Source: Mucilaginibacter phenanthrenivorans
Lineage (GTDB): Bacteria; Bacteroidota; Bacteroidia; Sphingobacteriales; Sphingobacteriaceae
Assembly (NCBI RefSeq): GCF_024721155.1
Contig: NZ_JAHVAP010000001.1
Coordinates: 186,001 to 250,000, forward strand
Length of the DNA: 64,000 bases
Direction: 5' to 3'
Shown here piece after piece: positions 52,134 through 63,700 of this stretch (positions are counted from its first letter, which is position 1; the number at the start of each line of letters is the position of its first letter). A model generated the notes under the pieces. It was not told the DNA's origin and did no database searches. It saw only the letters and a program-made list of their open reading frames with translations. A program made the translations under genes and the position numbers.

Positions 52134-52448
52134 GTAGTTTTTACCATTGTGCGGGCATAATTTTATAGATGTACGTAATTTTAACCTATAAAATATATGT
52201 CGGTCATCTTTTTAACACTTTTTAACCAATATTTGCTAACAATAAATACTCCAAATATTGCTTCCGCTTAATAACATTGATTTAAGCACAAACATTTGCC
52301 CGAAAAACAAGTTAGGGGACGCTTATTTCGAGCAAATAGTGTTCCTTGTAATTAAAACCAAAGGTAAAAAAAAACCTAACAGACTATTGTGGTCAAAAAG
52401 TCAAATATAGGATTTGGATTGCATTGCAATTGTAACATTACAATTGCA
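52134..52448. other. 315-bp gap with hairpin that splits the lipid locus
   Basis: An AT-rich gap between the DUF5686 start and the pgpA-like stop. A 9-bp stem (52425-52433 with 52440-52448) abuts the pgpA-like stop codon exactly. There is no T run, so it may protect the mRNA end rather than terminate. A second promoter for the downstream half of the locus probably lies here. Confidence 0.45.
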
Positions 52449-52907
52449 TTAGAATACTTTTAGCCAAACTGCAGCTGCCAGGAGGATATTGGTATAGACG
52501 CCGGAAAGTACATCATCCATCATGATACCCCATCCCGCAGGAAGGAGTTCCATCTTTTTGATAAAGAGTGGTTTAACAATATCAAAAAAACGAAAAAGCA
52601 CAAGGCCGGTTATTACATATTTAAGTTCAACCGGAATAAATAGCAGCCCTATACACATACCGGCCACTTCGTCAATCACAACGCGGCTGGGATCTTTGCC
52701 CCAAATTTTTTCAACTACACCAGACGACCATACACCGACCCCAGTAATGATAACGGTGATAATCACGGAAAGTAACAGGGGAGGAGGTAAGGTGCCATGC
52801 CAAGCTAAATACCAGCAAATGCAACAAAACACAGCAGCCACAGTGCCGCCGCCCTTGCCTATGTAGCCGATACCAAGGCTTGTGGAAAATAGTTTGTGGA
52901 ATTGCAT
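52449..52907 (-). CDS. PgpA-type phosphatase, probable phosphatidylinositol-phosphate phosphatase
   Basis: A 152-residue PgpA family enzyme. The start at 52907 (MQFHKLFSTSLGIGYIGKGGGT) is chosen; the longer frame to 53018 only translates an intergenic Thr-rich repeat. Family motifs: GYIGKGGGTVAA at the N-terminus and VVIDEVAGMCIGLLF (about 76-90), then FRFFDIVKPLFIKKME and the C-terminal GGIMMDD-like WGIMMDDVLSGVYTN. In E. coli PgpA dephosphorylates phosphatidylglycerol-phosphate. Adjacent to MIPS and the CDP-alcohol phosphotransferase, PI-phosphate is an equally probable substrate, as proposed for the Bacteroides inositol-lipid cluster. Confidence 0.9.
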   Translation of the reverse strand: MQFHKLFSTSLGIGYIGKGGGTVAAVFCCICWYLAWHGTLPPPLLLSVIITVIITGVGVWSSGVVEKIWGKDPSRVVIDEVAGMCIGLLFIPVELKYVITGLVLFRFFDIVKPLFIKKMELLPAGWGIMMDDVLSGVYTNILLAAAVWLKVF

Positions 52908-52916
52908 TTTAGTTGT

Positions 52917-53038
52917 AAGGGTTGTAGAAGTTGTAAGAGTTGTAGTGGTTGCAATTGTTATAAAGGTTGTGGTAAGTTGTTGTTTTAATATCCGCAGAGG
53001 ATAGTTCGTTTTTAACATTTACAACATCTACAACCCTT
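52917..53038. repeat. Inverted repeat with GTTGTA words
   Basis: A 20-nt arm (52917-52936) is inverted at 53019-53038 with one mismatch. The left flank continues as a periodic GTTGTA series and related CAACCCTTACAAC words continue to 53110. Similar words occur at 32111-32158. It occupies the gap between the MIPS gene and pgpA-like gene and could fold into a long mRNA hairpin. Confidence 0.75.
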
Positions 53039-53121
53039 TCAACCTCCCAAAAGTAAGGGTCATAAATATTAAAATCAAATTTCAACATTTACAACCCTTA
53101 CAACTTTTATAACATTTTCAA

Positions 53122-54444
53122 CTATAACACATCAACCAACTCCTGGTAGTAATCCAATCCCAGGTGTGTGATCAAATCTTCGCCCATTAAGTGGCGCAGA
53201 GTGTTTTGTAGTTTTATTAATTGTTTGAAAATATCATTTTCTGGTGGCAAACCTTCTGCTGTTTGCGGTGATTTCAAGTAGAATGATAACCATTCCTGGA
53301 TGCCGCTCATGCCTGATCTTTTTGCAAGGTCACTGAATAAAGCTAAGTCCAAAGCGATTGGAGCTGCCAGGATCGAATCGCGGCAAAGGAAGTTGATCTT
53401 GATCTGCATTTTGTAGCCTAACCAGCCAAAAATATCAATGTTGTCCCAGCTTTCCTTATTGTCGCCATGCGGCGGGTAGTAATCTATACGGATTTTGTGG
53501 TACAAGTCGCCATATAATTCAGGATTATCTTCAGGACGCAAAATGTCTTCTAATACGCCAAGTTTTGAAACTTCCTTTGTTTTAAAGTTATCCGGATCAT
53601 CCAATACTAAACCATCGCGGTTACCCAGGATGTTGGTAGAGAACCAGCCTCTTACACCCAGTGAACGTGCAGCAAGGCCCGGAGCCAAAATGGTCTTCAT
53701 TAAAGTTTGACCAGTTTTGAAGTCTTTACCTGCAATCGGGGTTTCAGTTAATTTTGCAAGCTCGATCATCGCAGGGATATCAACAGTTAAGTTTGGAGCA
53801 CCGTTTGCAAACGGAATACCCATCTTTAAAGCTGCATAAGCGTAGATCATACTTGGCGAAATACTTTTGTCATCATCCAGCAAAGCCTGCTCAAAAGCAG
53901 CAAGTGTTTGATGGATCTCTGTAGCCTCGTAGTATATTTCAGTTGATCCGCACCAGATTAGAACTATACGGTCGCAACCGTTTTTTTCTTTAAAGGTGGT
54001 AATGTCATTCATTACTTCCTGCGCCATTTCATAACGGGTACCGGTTTTAACGTGAGTACCAATTAAATTTTTAGCGTAGTTTTTATCAAATGCCGCTTTC
54101 ATCGGCACAACAACTTCTAACTCAGCTTTCACCTGGTTTAACAGACCTGCGTCAAGAACCTTTGCGTTTGTAGCAGCTTCATAAACGTTGTCAGAATATA
54201 CATCCCATCCACCGAATACGATATCCTGCAGTTTAGCCAGAGGCACAAAGTCTTTTACTTTTGGATAACGGTTTTCGGTCCTTTTTCCTAAACGTATGCT
54301 TCCCATTTGGGTAAGAGAGCCAATAGGTTGAGAAATTCCTTTTTTTACGGCCTCAACACCGGCAATCATTGTAGTAGCCACGGCTCCTAACCCCGGAATT
54401 AAAATACCTAATTTACCATTCGCTGGCGTAATATTAGTTTTCAT
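53122..54444 (-). CDS. ino1: myo-Inositol-1-phosphate synthase (MIPS)
   Basis: A 440-residue NAD-dependent synthase that converts glucose 6-phosphate to inositol 1-phosphate. N-terminal Rossmann motif KLGILIPGLGAVATTMIAGV (about 11-30). Conserved catalytic blocks: DFKTGQTLMKTILAPG, STNILGNRDGLVLDDP (about 269-284), KIRIDYYPPHGDNKESWDNID and MQIKINFLCRDSILAAPI. It supplies the inositol head group. In bacteria this enzyme is usually dedicated to inositol lipids or mycothiol; mycothiol is not expected here. It lies 26 nt after the cerR-like gene in the same direction. Confidence 0.93.
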   Translation of the reverse strand: MKTNITPANGKLGILIPGLGAVATTMIAGVEAVKKGISQPIGSLTQMGSIRLGKRTENRYPKVKDFVPLAKLQDIVFGGWDVYSDNVYEAATNAKVLDAGLLNQVKAELEVVVPMKAAFDKNYAKNLIGTHVKTGTRYEMAQEVMNDITTFKEKNGCDRIVLIWCGSTEIYYEATEIHQTLAAFEQALLDDDKSISPSMIYAYAALKMGIPFANGAPNLTVDIPAMIELAKLTETPIAGKDFKTGQTLMKTILAPGLAARSLGVRGWFSTNILGNRDGLVLDDPDNFKTKEVSKLGVLEDILRPEDNPELYGDLYHKIRIDYYPPHGDNKESWDNIDIFGWLGYKMQIKINFLCRDSILAAPIALDLALFSDLAKRSGMSGIQEWLSFYLKSPQTAEGLPPENDIFKQLIKLQNTLRHLMGEDLITHLGLDYYQELVDVL

Positions 54445-54470
54445 ATTTAATTATTATAGTGTATTTATTC

Positions 54471-55457
54471 TTACAGCCATTTATTGGCTTTGTACCATTT
54501 TAATGTTTCGTTCACTCCGGCCTTTAAATCATAAACCGGGTCAAAACCTAAATCAACCTTTGCCGGGGTAATATCGCAATTCCAGTTGATCGCCATCAGT
54601 TCGTTCAGCTTTTCCACATTCAACACGGCGGCTTGGTTGCGCAAAGAACTAATTTTTTCGGCTATGTTAGCTATTAATTTTACAAAGTTTACAGGCAAAT
54701 GAATTTTAAAGGTTTTTAACTTCAGCACTTGCTTTGTAATATTACCTAACTCATAACGACTGTAAAAATTGCCGTCGCTTAAATTGTATGCTAATTTGTT
54801 ACCTACGTAAAGCGCTTTAATAGCGACTTTTGCCAAATCGGTTACATATATTAAGCTTAAATTTTGTTCAATATTGCCTATATAAGGTTCAAACCGTTTG
54901 CTTACCTGCTTAAAAAAGATAAAAATGTCCTTGTCACGCGGGCCATATACACCCGTCGGTCTCAATATGGTATAGTTTAGTCCGTCGATGCTTTTTAACT
55001 TTTCTTCGGCAAGCAATTTACTCCTGCCATAAGCAGTAACCGGGTTAGGGGTAGTGTTCCCGGTAATTATTCCATTCAAATCATTAAGCGGTCCAATTGC
55101 CGCCAGGCTGCTTACCAGCACAAATTTTTTTAAGCTGATATTACTTTCAACCGCCGCCAATGCAAGGTTGTAAGTGTAGTCGGCATTTATAGTATTATAT
55201 TCTTCAACTGATCTTGCCCTTGTAACACCTGCGGCGTGGATGACATAATCGTATTTATTTTCGATCATATTTTCCTTTAGCGCCTGCAGGCTGGTAAAAT
55301 CAGGATAGGTATAATTAATATCCAGGCCTTTTAAGTGATCAATTTTGCTGCTTTTGCGAACGGCAGCAAAAACTTCCAGGTTGTTTTTTAGCGCTTCTTC
55401 AATAAGGTGGTAACCAACAAATCCGCTTGCGCCGGTTATTAAAACCCGTTGCTTCAT
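54471..55457 (-). CDS. NAD(P)-dependent epimerase/reductase, probable ceramide reductase CerR
   Basis: A 328-residue extended SDR enzyme. Rossmann motif TGASGFVGYHLIEEAL (about 7-22), the active-site YGRSK (Tyr-x3-Lys, about 144-148) with an upstream Ser in VLVSSLAAIG, and LRPTGVYGPRDKD. It belongs to the group where the Caulobacter CerR and Bacteroides homologues lie; these reduce the 3-keto group after or before N-acylation of the sphingoid base. Its start codon overlaps the stop of the GNAT-type gene by 4 nt, so both are translationally coupled. A sugar epimerase function is the alternative but has no support from context. Confidence 0.82.
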   Translation of the reverse strand: MKQRVLITGASGFVGYHLIEEALKNNLEVFAAVRKSSKIDHLKGLDINYTYPDFTSLQALKENMIENKYDYVIHAAGVTRARSVEEYNTINADYTYNLALAAVESNISLKKFVLVSSLAAIGPLNDLNGIITGNTTPNPVTAYGRSKLLAEEKLKSIDGLNYTILRPTGVYGPRDKDIFIFFKQVSKRFEPYIGNIEQNLSLIYVTDLAKVAIKALYVGNKLAYNLSDGNFYSRYELGNITKQVLKLKTFKIHLPVNFVKLIANIAEKISSLRNQAAVLNVEKLNELMAINWNCDITPAKVDLGFDPVYDLKAGVNETLKWYKANKWL

Positions 55458-56572
55458 ATGTCCTTTTCGTATATTCGGTATGTTTTATAAGGATCACCCT
55501 TAATGGCTTTTATCGCCTCGTTTATCAATACGTTGTTTTCAAGCGTCCAGCCCGCTTCAGCGTGCAGCAGCCCTTTGCGTTTGTAAGCGGCTATGATGGA
55601 TCCATATAAACAAGCCTCAATGCCCATTTTACGGTAGCCGTCAACAACACCTAAGGCGTAAATTCGAATGCTTTTGATATTCTTTTTGCCTAATAACAGT
55701 TTGAAGATACCGGTCGGTAATAAACGCCCTTTTTTTATTTTTTGGAAGATCTCGTTATAATTCGGTAGCGCTAAGCCAAAACCTACAATTTTATTGTCCT
55801 GCTCAGCAACCCAAACAAAATCCTCATCAAGGATCATTTTCAAATCCTTTGCCAGGTAGTCAAATTCCTCATCGGTAAATGGTACGAATCCTGTGTTTTG
55901 ATCCCACGCAGAGTTGTAAACCTCGCGAACCTTGGCAACCTCGTTCTTGAAATCCTTAAGGTTAACTTTACGGATAACGATGTTGTTACGCTTAAGCCTT
56001 TCCTGCAGGGCGCCTAACAAACGAATTGATTTATCGTCATATCCATCACCATCCCAATGCCAGGCTATAAGATCTATTTGCTTTTCGAATTTTGCATTTT
56101 CAATCAAGTCGATGTAGTAGGGATAATTATAGGTCATCATCAACATCGGCGGGCTGTCGAAACCTTTAATTAACAAGCCAGATGCCTCATTAGTCGAAAA
56201 GTTTACCGGGCCGATAAATTTTTGATCCACACCTTTTGCCTTGAGCCAATTGGTGGCCGTTTCAAAAAGCAGGTTTGCGGTTTCCTGGTCATTTATGCAA
56301 TCAAAAAAGCCCCAAAAGCCATCGTTGCGTTTGTTGTACTCGTTGTGGCTATTATTAAGGATTGCAGCTATACGGCCCACTATCTTGTCGTCATCATAAG
56401 CTAAAAAAGCCTGGAGCGTATTGTGTTTATGAAAGGGATGGATGGTCAACAGATCCCGTTGCGCAATAAATAATTCCGGAACATAGTTGGGATCGTCCTT
56501 ATAAAGATCGTGGGGAAAATCAATAAATTTTCCAAGTTCTTTTTTCGATTCAACCTGTACTATTTTTTTCAT
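55454..56572 (-). CDS. GNAT-like acyltransferase, probable bacterial ceramide synthase
   Basis: A 372-residue protein with two GNAT-like halves. FLAYDDDKIVGRIAAILN (about 55-72) and FVWVAEQDNKIVGFGLALPN (about 250-269) correspond to the beta4-acetyl-CoA-type strand; YALGVVDGYRKMGIEACLYG (about 303-322) gives the R/Q-x-x-G-x-G/A-like loop. Proteins of this type, long annotated 'hypothetical' or 'N-acetyltransferase', include the bacterial ceramide synthase bCerS of Caulobacter, which N-acylates 3-ketosphinganine. It lies between the spt and cerR genes, as in other bacterial ceramide loci. No acyl carrier protein gene is adjacent. Confidence 0.8.
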   Translation of the reverse strand: MKKIVQVESKKELGKFIDFPHDLYKDDPNYVPELFIAQRDLLTIHPFHKHNTLQAFLAYDDDKIVGRIAAILNNSHNEYNKRNDGFWGFFDCINDQETANLLFETATNWLKAKGVDQKFIGPVNFSTNEASGLLIKGFDSPPMLMMTYNYPYYIDLIENAKFEKQIDLIAWHWDGDGYDDKSIRLLGALQERLKRNNIVIRKVNLKDFKNEVAKVREVYNSAWDQNTGFVPFTDEEFDYLAKDLKMILDEDFVWVAEQDNKIVGFGLALPNYNEIFQKIKKGRLLPTGIFKLLLGKKNIKSIRIYALGVVDGYRKMGIEACLYGSIIAAYKRKGLLHAEAGWTLENNVLINEAIKAIKGDPYKTYRIYEKDI

Positions 56573-56611
56573 CGGGATGAGTAGTTCTAATACTATATAT
56601 TTAAAACGTAA

Positions 56612-56650
56612 ACAAGCATCGCGGATAGTTTGTCTACCTGCGATGCTTGT
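56612..56650 (-). terminator. Intercistronic hairpin between spt and the ceramide synthase gene
   Basis: A perfect 11-bp stem (56612-56622 with 56640-56650) with a 17-nt loop lies in the 117-bp gap. On the minus strand only a weak T stretch follows, so partial termination or attenuation is more likely than a full stop. Confidence 0.5.
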
Positions 56651-56689
56651 TTTGTTACGTTAAATTATTGCTGTTCGGCACGGGCCGGT

Positions 56690-58237
<1,548 letters not shown>

Positions 58238-59578
58238 ATGAAAAAACCCCTCTACTTATTTATATTTAGCCTAACATTATTTGTGCCAGTTTTTAGTTTT
58301 GCTCAAGCTAACACAGATACCGTAATAACCTTGAAACAATGCGTTCTGTTTGCATTGCATAACCAGCCCGCAGTACGCCAGGCCGCTATTGACGAGCAAA
58401 TAAACGAACGGGATATTAAAATTGGCCTTTCCGCCTGGTTGCCCCAGGTAAATGGTTCGGGCGAGTACCAGCATTATTTTAAGGGCTCACCCGCAGCAAG
58501 CAACTCTACCACCACTACAACAACAACAACTTCCGGCGTAAGAAATGATGAATTCTCGACGCTGGGATTACAAGCCAGCCAGGTTATTTATAACAGTGAT
58601 GTATTGCAGGCAGCTAAGGCAGCTAAATATTCACGGCAATATTATAAAGAGAATATTTTAAGCAGCCAGATAAATGTAGTGTCGGATGTGAGCAAGGCCT
58701 TTTTTGATGTGTTGCTGTCGCAAAAACAACTTGAAATTTTAAATGAGGACATTGCCAGGCTGCAACGCAGCTTAAAGGATGCTTATAACAGGTACCAGGC
58801 CGGTGTTTCAGATAAAATAGATTATAAACAGGCAACCATCTCCCTGAATAATTCATTGGCAAGCCGCAAACAAACAGCCGAAGCTATTAATAGCAAGGAG
58901 GCATATCTGAAGCAAATAATGGGCATCTCGGCAGGGCATAATTTAATTCTATCATACGATTCAACCCGGTATGAACAGGAGGCAACTATCGATACCAACC
59001 AAAGACTCGACGTAAATAACCGCATTGAGTACCGATTGCTGCAATCAAGTAAAAACCTCGAAATTGTGAATGTGGCCTATTATAAATACGGTTTTTTGCC
59101 ATCGTTATCTGCAGTTGGAAGTTATAACTGGATTTATTTAAGCGATAAGTTCAGCAACCTTTATAATAACTCGTATCCTAATGCTTACGCGGGCCTGTCA
59201 TTATCAATACCTATTTTCCAGGGGACTAAACGTCTTCAAAATTTAGCAAAGGCGCGTTTACAGGTGAACCGTACTGATCTTGACCTCGAAAATTCGGCAA
59301 ACACTATTAACACAGAATATGTGCAGGCGCTTGCCGGTTATAAAAGCAATTACACCAGTTGGGTATTGGTAAGGCAAAACGTTGACCTTGCAAAGGATGT
59401 TTATAAAGTAGTTAGCCTGCAATACCGGGAGGGAATAAAAACTTACCTCGACGTAATTGTGGCGCAATCAGACCTGCGCACTGCTGAACTAAATTATTAT
59501 AATGCATTGTTCCAACTGCTATCAAGCAAAATTGACCTGGAGAAATCACTTGGCACCTTATCCCCTCAACTAAATTAA
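58238..59578 (+). CDS. TolC-family outer-membrane efflux protein
   Basis: A 446-residue TolC-like protein. The start at 58238 (MKKPLYLFIFSLTLF) gives a signal peptide (about 1-22, ending FSFAQ); the frame extends to 58169 without one. Two OEP repeats are seen: about 35-230 (LKQCVLFALHNQPAVRQAAIDEQINERDIKIG, YQAGVSDKIDYKQA) and about 235-440 (LSLSIPIFQGTKRLQNLAKARLQ, YREGIKTYLDVIVAQSDL). It forms the outer-membrane channel of a tripartite pump with the next two genes (2-nt gap). A Ser/Thr-rich stretch (SNSTTTTTTTT) lies in the first domain and may form a surface loop. Confidence 0.92.
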   Translation: MKKPLYLFIFSLTLFVPVFSFAQANTDTVITLKQCVLFALHNQPAVRQAAIDEQINERDIKIGLSAWLPQVNGSGEYQHYFKGSPAASNSTTTTTTTTSGVRNDEFSTLGLQASQVIYNSDVLQAAKAAKYSRQYYKENILSSQINVVSDVSKAFFDVLLSQKQLEILNEDIARLQRSLKDAYNRYQAGVSDKIDYKQATISLNNSLASRKQTAEAINSKEAYLKQIMGISAGHNLILSYDSTRYEQEATIDTNQRLDVNNRIEYRLLQSSKNLEIVNVAYYKYGFLPSLSAVGSYNWIYLSDKFSNLYNNSYPNAYAGLSLSIPIFQGTKRLQNLAKARLQVNRTDLDLENSANTINTEYVQALAGYKSNYTSWVLVRQNVDLAKDVYKVVSLQYREGIKTYLDVIVAQSDLRTAELNYYNALFQLLSSKIDLEKSLGTLSPQLN

Positions 59579-59580
59579 AT

Positions 59581-60717
59581 ATGAAAACAAGAGATATACT
59601 ATTAACAGGAACGGTTTGTATGTTGTTATGGTCAGCATGTCACACTAAGGACAAGGCAGCGCTGAATGCCGCACCGCCGCCAACTCCCGTAAATGTTACC
59701 GAAGCCAAAAAAGCCGAAGCTGTTTATTACGATACCTACCAGGGCACAGTGGTTGCTCTTAATACTGTAGAATTAAGAAGCCAGGTTACCGGCTTTATAA
59801 CCGGCATTTTTTTTAACGAAGGTGAAATAGTTACCAAGGGTAAGCCCTTATATGAGATAGACCGCCGCAAGTTTCTCGATGCCTATGAACAGGCATTGGC
59901 TAACTTGTCAAGCGCACAGGCGAATCTTGTAAAATCACAAAAGGATATTGACAGGTATAACATGCTTTTGAAAAACGATGCTGTTGCCCGCCAGACTGTG
60001 GACCAGGCTGAAGCTACTTACGCAAGCAGCCAAAGCCAGGTAGCCGTAGCCAAAGCTGCTGTGGCATCAGCAAAAACCGATCTTTCATACGCCACAATAG
60101 TAGCGCCGTTTACCGGTCGAATAGGTATTTCGCAGGTTAAACTGGGGGCACAAGTTTCGCCCGGAACTACTTTACTGAATACAATATCAAGCGAACACCC
60201 AATTGCGGTGGATGTTGTAATTAACGAGCAGGATATTAACCGTTTCTATGGGCTTCAAAAAAAGAGCACCGATTCAACATTCAAGCTGCAACTGTCTGGT
60301 GGGATCACCTACAACCAGGCCGGTAAAGTGCGTGCAATTGATCGCGGTGTAAATAACCAAACCGGTACTATTAAGGTAAGGATTGAATTTCCTAACCAGA
60401 ACGATGTACTGAAGGATGGGATGAGCTGCGTATTAAATGTATTGAACAGTGAATCGGGCAACAGGCTTCAAATTCCCTACAAATCCGTATCTGAAAATAT
60501 GGGTGAGTTTTTTGTGTTTGTTACAAAGGATACAATTGCCTTGCAGCGTAAAGTAAAATTAGGCCCGCATATAGGAACTGATATTGTGGTATTGTCGGGC
60601 ATTGAGCCAGGCGACAAAGTAATAACAGACGGATTTCAACGCTTGCGCGATAGTGGTAAAATTACGTTGGGAATACCTGTGCAACCGGGAGCTGTCGGAA
60701 AAAAAGCCAAGCAATAG
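59581..60717 (+). CDS. RND efflux periplasmic adaptor lipoprotein
   Basis: A 378-residue membrane-fusion protein. Lipobox WSAC with Cys20. Barrel-sandwich half-motifs VVALNTVELRSQVTGFI (about 58-74) and TIVAPFTGRIGISQVKLGAQV (about 171-191) flank a coiled-coil hairpin (about 98-165). A beta-barrel part and a membrane-proximal domain follow. It would link the TolC-type channel with the RND pump encoded downstream. All three genes are co-directional and closely spaced. Confidence 0.93.
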   Translation: MKTRDILLTGTVCMLLWSACHTKDKAALNAAPPPTPVNVTEAKKAEAVYYDTYQGTVVALNTVELRSQVTGFITGIFFNEGEIVTKGKPLYEIDRRKFLDAYEQALANLSSAQANLVKSQKDIDRYNMLLKNDAVARQTVDQAEATYASSQSQVAVAKAAVASAKTDLSYATIVAPFTGRIGISQVKLGAQVSPGTTLLNTISSEHPIAVDVVINEQDINRFYGLQKKSTDSTFKLQLSGGITYNQAGKVRAIDRGVNNQTGTIKVRIEFPNQNDVLKDGMSCVLNVLNSESGNRLQIPYKSVSENMGEFFVFVTKDTIALQRKVKLGPHIGTDIVVLSGIEPGDKVITDGFQRLRDSGKITLGIPVQPGAVGKKAKQ

Positions 60718-60776
60718 GCTTATTGCATTAGGAACGGTACAGAAGAATAAATTATTTCTTTTCTAAACACAAACGA

Positions 60777-63700
60777 ATGATCGCAGATACTTTTATAAAA
60801 CGACCGGTTACAGCAATAGTTATTTCGATAGTAATTGTGGTAGTTGGTATTTTATCCATAAATAGCCTGGCGATAGGCCAGTATCCTGAAATTACCCCGC
60901 CAACTGTACAGATTACAGGTACTTATAGTGGAGCAGATGCATTAACGGTGGAACAAACTGTTGCTACACCAATTGAAGTTCAGGTTAACGGTACCCCAGG
61001 GATGACTTACCTGCAAAGTAACAGTACCAGCAATGGACAGATGACCATGACGGCCAACTTTGAAGTAGGTACCGATATCAACATAGCTGCCCTTGATGTG
61101 CAGAACCGCGTTGGTATTGCAACTCCAACCTTGCCGCAGGACGTACAGCGCCTGGGTTTAACGGTACGTAAACGTAATCCGAGCATATTGATGCTGGTAG
61201 CCATGTTTGCCCCGAAGGGGACGCATGATGTTACGTTTATGGATAATTACACCAATATTTTTATAAAGGATGCGCTCCTGCGTACCAAAGGTGTGGGTGA
61301 CGTTTTTACCCGTGCCGATGATTTTAGTATGCGAATCTGGCTAAAACCGGATAAGCTTGCGGCCCTTGGGATGACAGCTGCTGACGTAACCAACGCATTA
61401 AACGAACAGAACGCCCAGGTTGCTGCCGGTACGGTAGGATCAACTCCGCAGGAAAAAGCACAATCTTTTGAATATACGGTATTAGTAAAGGGCCGCTTAT
61501 CAAAGCCAGAGGAATTTGCTAATGTTATTGTAAAGACAATTCCAAGCACGGGGGCGATTGTTCATTTAAAAGATGTTGCGCGTGTTGAGTTGGGTAAGTT
61601 TAACTATGCGGGTAATTCGTTTGTTGACGGTAAAAGAGCTTCATACCTGTTAATATACCAGGCACCTAACAGTAACGCCATTGAAACAGCGGATGCTGTT
61701 TATGCCACGATGAACGAACTAAAAAAAGCGTTTCCATCAGATGTGGATTATGTGGTGCCGTTTGAATCTATCACCGTGGTAAAGGTATCATTGCACGAGG
61801 TGGTTGAAACATTGATAATTGCATTGCTACTGGTAATAGTGGTGGTGTTTTTGTTTTTGCAAAGCTGGCGTACAACGCTTATTCCGGTACTGGCGATTCC
61901 TGTGTCAATTATCGGGACGTTTATATTCTTTATCCCGCTGCATTTTACTATTAATACGTTAACCCTGTTTGGATTCGTGCTGGCTATTGGTATTGTGGTT
62001 GATGACGCCATTGTAGTGGTTGAATCGGTGCAGCATTATATGGATGAAAAGGGCATGTCGCCCCAGGAGGCAACGGTACATGCCATGCGCGATATTTCGG
62101 CACCCGTTATAGCTATTGCGTTGATATTGGCGGCTGTATTTGTTCCGGTAGGGTTTATACCTGGTATTGTAGGGCGACTATACCAGCAGTTCGCGATAAC
62201 CATTGCAATTTCTGTATTGATCTCTGCATTTGTGGCCTTGTCTTTAACACCTGCGTTATGTACGCTCATTTTACGCCCGCATAAAATTGACGATAAATCA
62301 AGAGGACTAAATAAATTCTTCTTTAAGTTTAATCAATGGTTTGATCGCTGGACCGGCAGGTACAGAAACGGGGTTGATAAAAGTATCAAGCACTCAAAAT
62401 TTGTGATTATTATTTTGGTGTGTATAGTGGCAGGCACCATCTTGTTATTTAAAGGTAAGCCAAGCGGGTTTATTCCGCTGGAAGATGACGGCCGAATTTA
62501 TGTCACCTACGATCTCCCCGAAGCATCATCAACGCAAAGAACAGTAGCTGTTTTACACGAAATGATGGATTCCATCAGCCGAGTTCCCGGCATCCTGCAT
62601 TACGCAGCACTTGGTGGTTTAAATGCGGTGAGCTTTGCCAGTAAGTCAAACAGCGCCACCATATTCGTTCAGCTTAAACCATGGGACGAACGAAAAACAG
62701 CTCAAACGCAGATAGGAGCAATTATAGCTAACCTGCAAAAAAGCTTGTCGAAGTTTAAGGAAGCCAACGTTGTGGCTATTCAGCCGCCCGCAATTCCTGG
62801 TTTGGGAAGCACGGGCGGATTCTCCTTTATATTAGAGGAAAAAGAAGCCGGCGGAGATATTAAGAACTTTGAAAAGGTGCTTAAAACACTTACGGCAGCT
62901 ATCAACAAGCGGCCGGAAATTGGCAGAGCATTTTCTTTCTTTACAGCAAGCACGCCTGCTTACCAGCTCACTATTGATCGTGAAAAGGCCAAACGTTTGG
63001 GTGTAGCCATAAGTGATATCAACAACGCACTGCAAACCTACATGGGAAGTATTTTTATTAACGACTTTACTATTTACGGTCGAAATTTCCACGTATTGGC
63101 ACAGGCGGATACCAATTATCGTACAAATATTGATAACATAGGCCAATACTTCGTACGCAACCAGGCGGGGGGGATGGTGCCGTTGAGTACGCTTACATCC
63201 TACAAGGTAATTGAGAACGCGCCATTGATATCGCATTATAACTTATTCAGATCTGCGGAAATTGATGGTAGCCCTAAGGATGGGTATAGTAGCGGCGATG
63301 CCTTAACAGCGTTGAAACAAGTGGCCGACAGTACCTTACCGCAGGGCTATGGATATGAGTTTTCGGGGCTAAGTCGTGAAGAATTGTTATCAGGTTCTAA
63401 AACCATCTACATTTTTATGCTTTCTATTGGCTTTGTATTCCTGTTCCTTGCAGCATTATATGAAAGTTGGTCGGTTCCGTTTTCGGTGTTGCTGGCGGTA
63501 CCTCTGGGTGCGTTTGGGGCGATTTTGTTTTTATCCCTTAATCCATCACTTACTAATAACGTATATGCCCAGATCGGTTTAATTACATTGATAGGACTGG
63601 CAGCTAAGAATGCCATTTTGATTGTAGAATTTGCCAAGGAGCGTGTTGACCGCGGTATGGAACTTGAAAAGGCTACATTGGATGCAGTTCGCTTGCGCTT

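Noticed and set aside
52908..53018. Thr-rich N-terminal extension of the PgpA-like protein
   Set aside because: It is a translation of the GTTGTA intergenic repeat and not part of the family.
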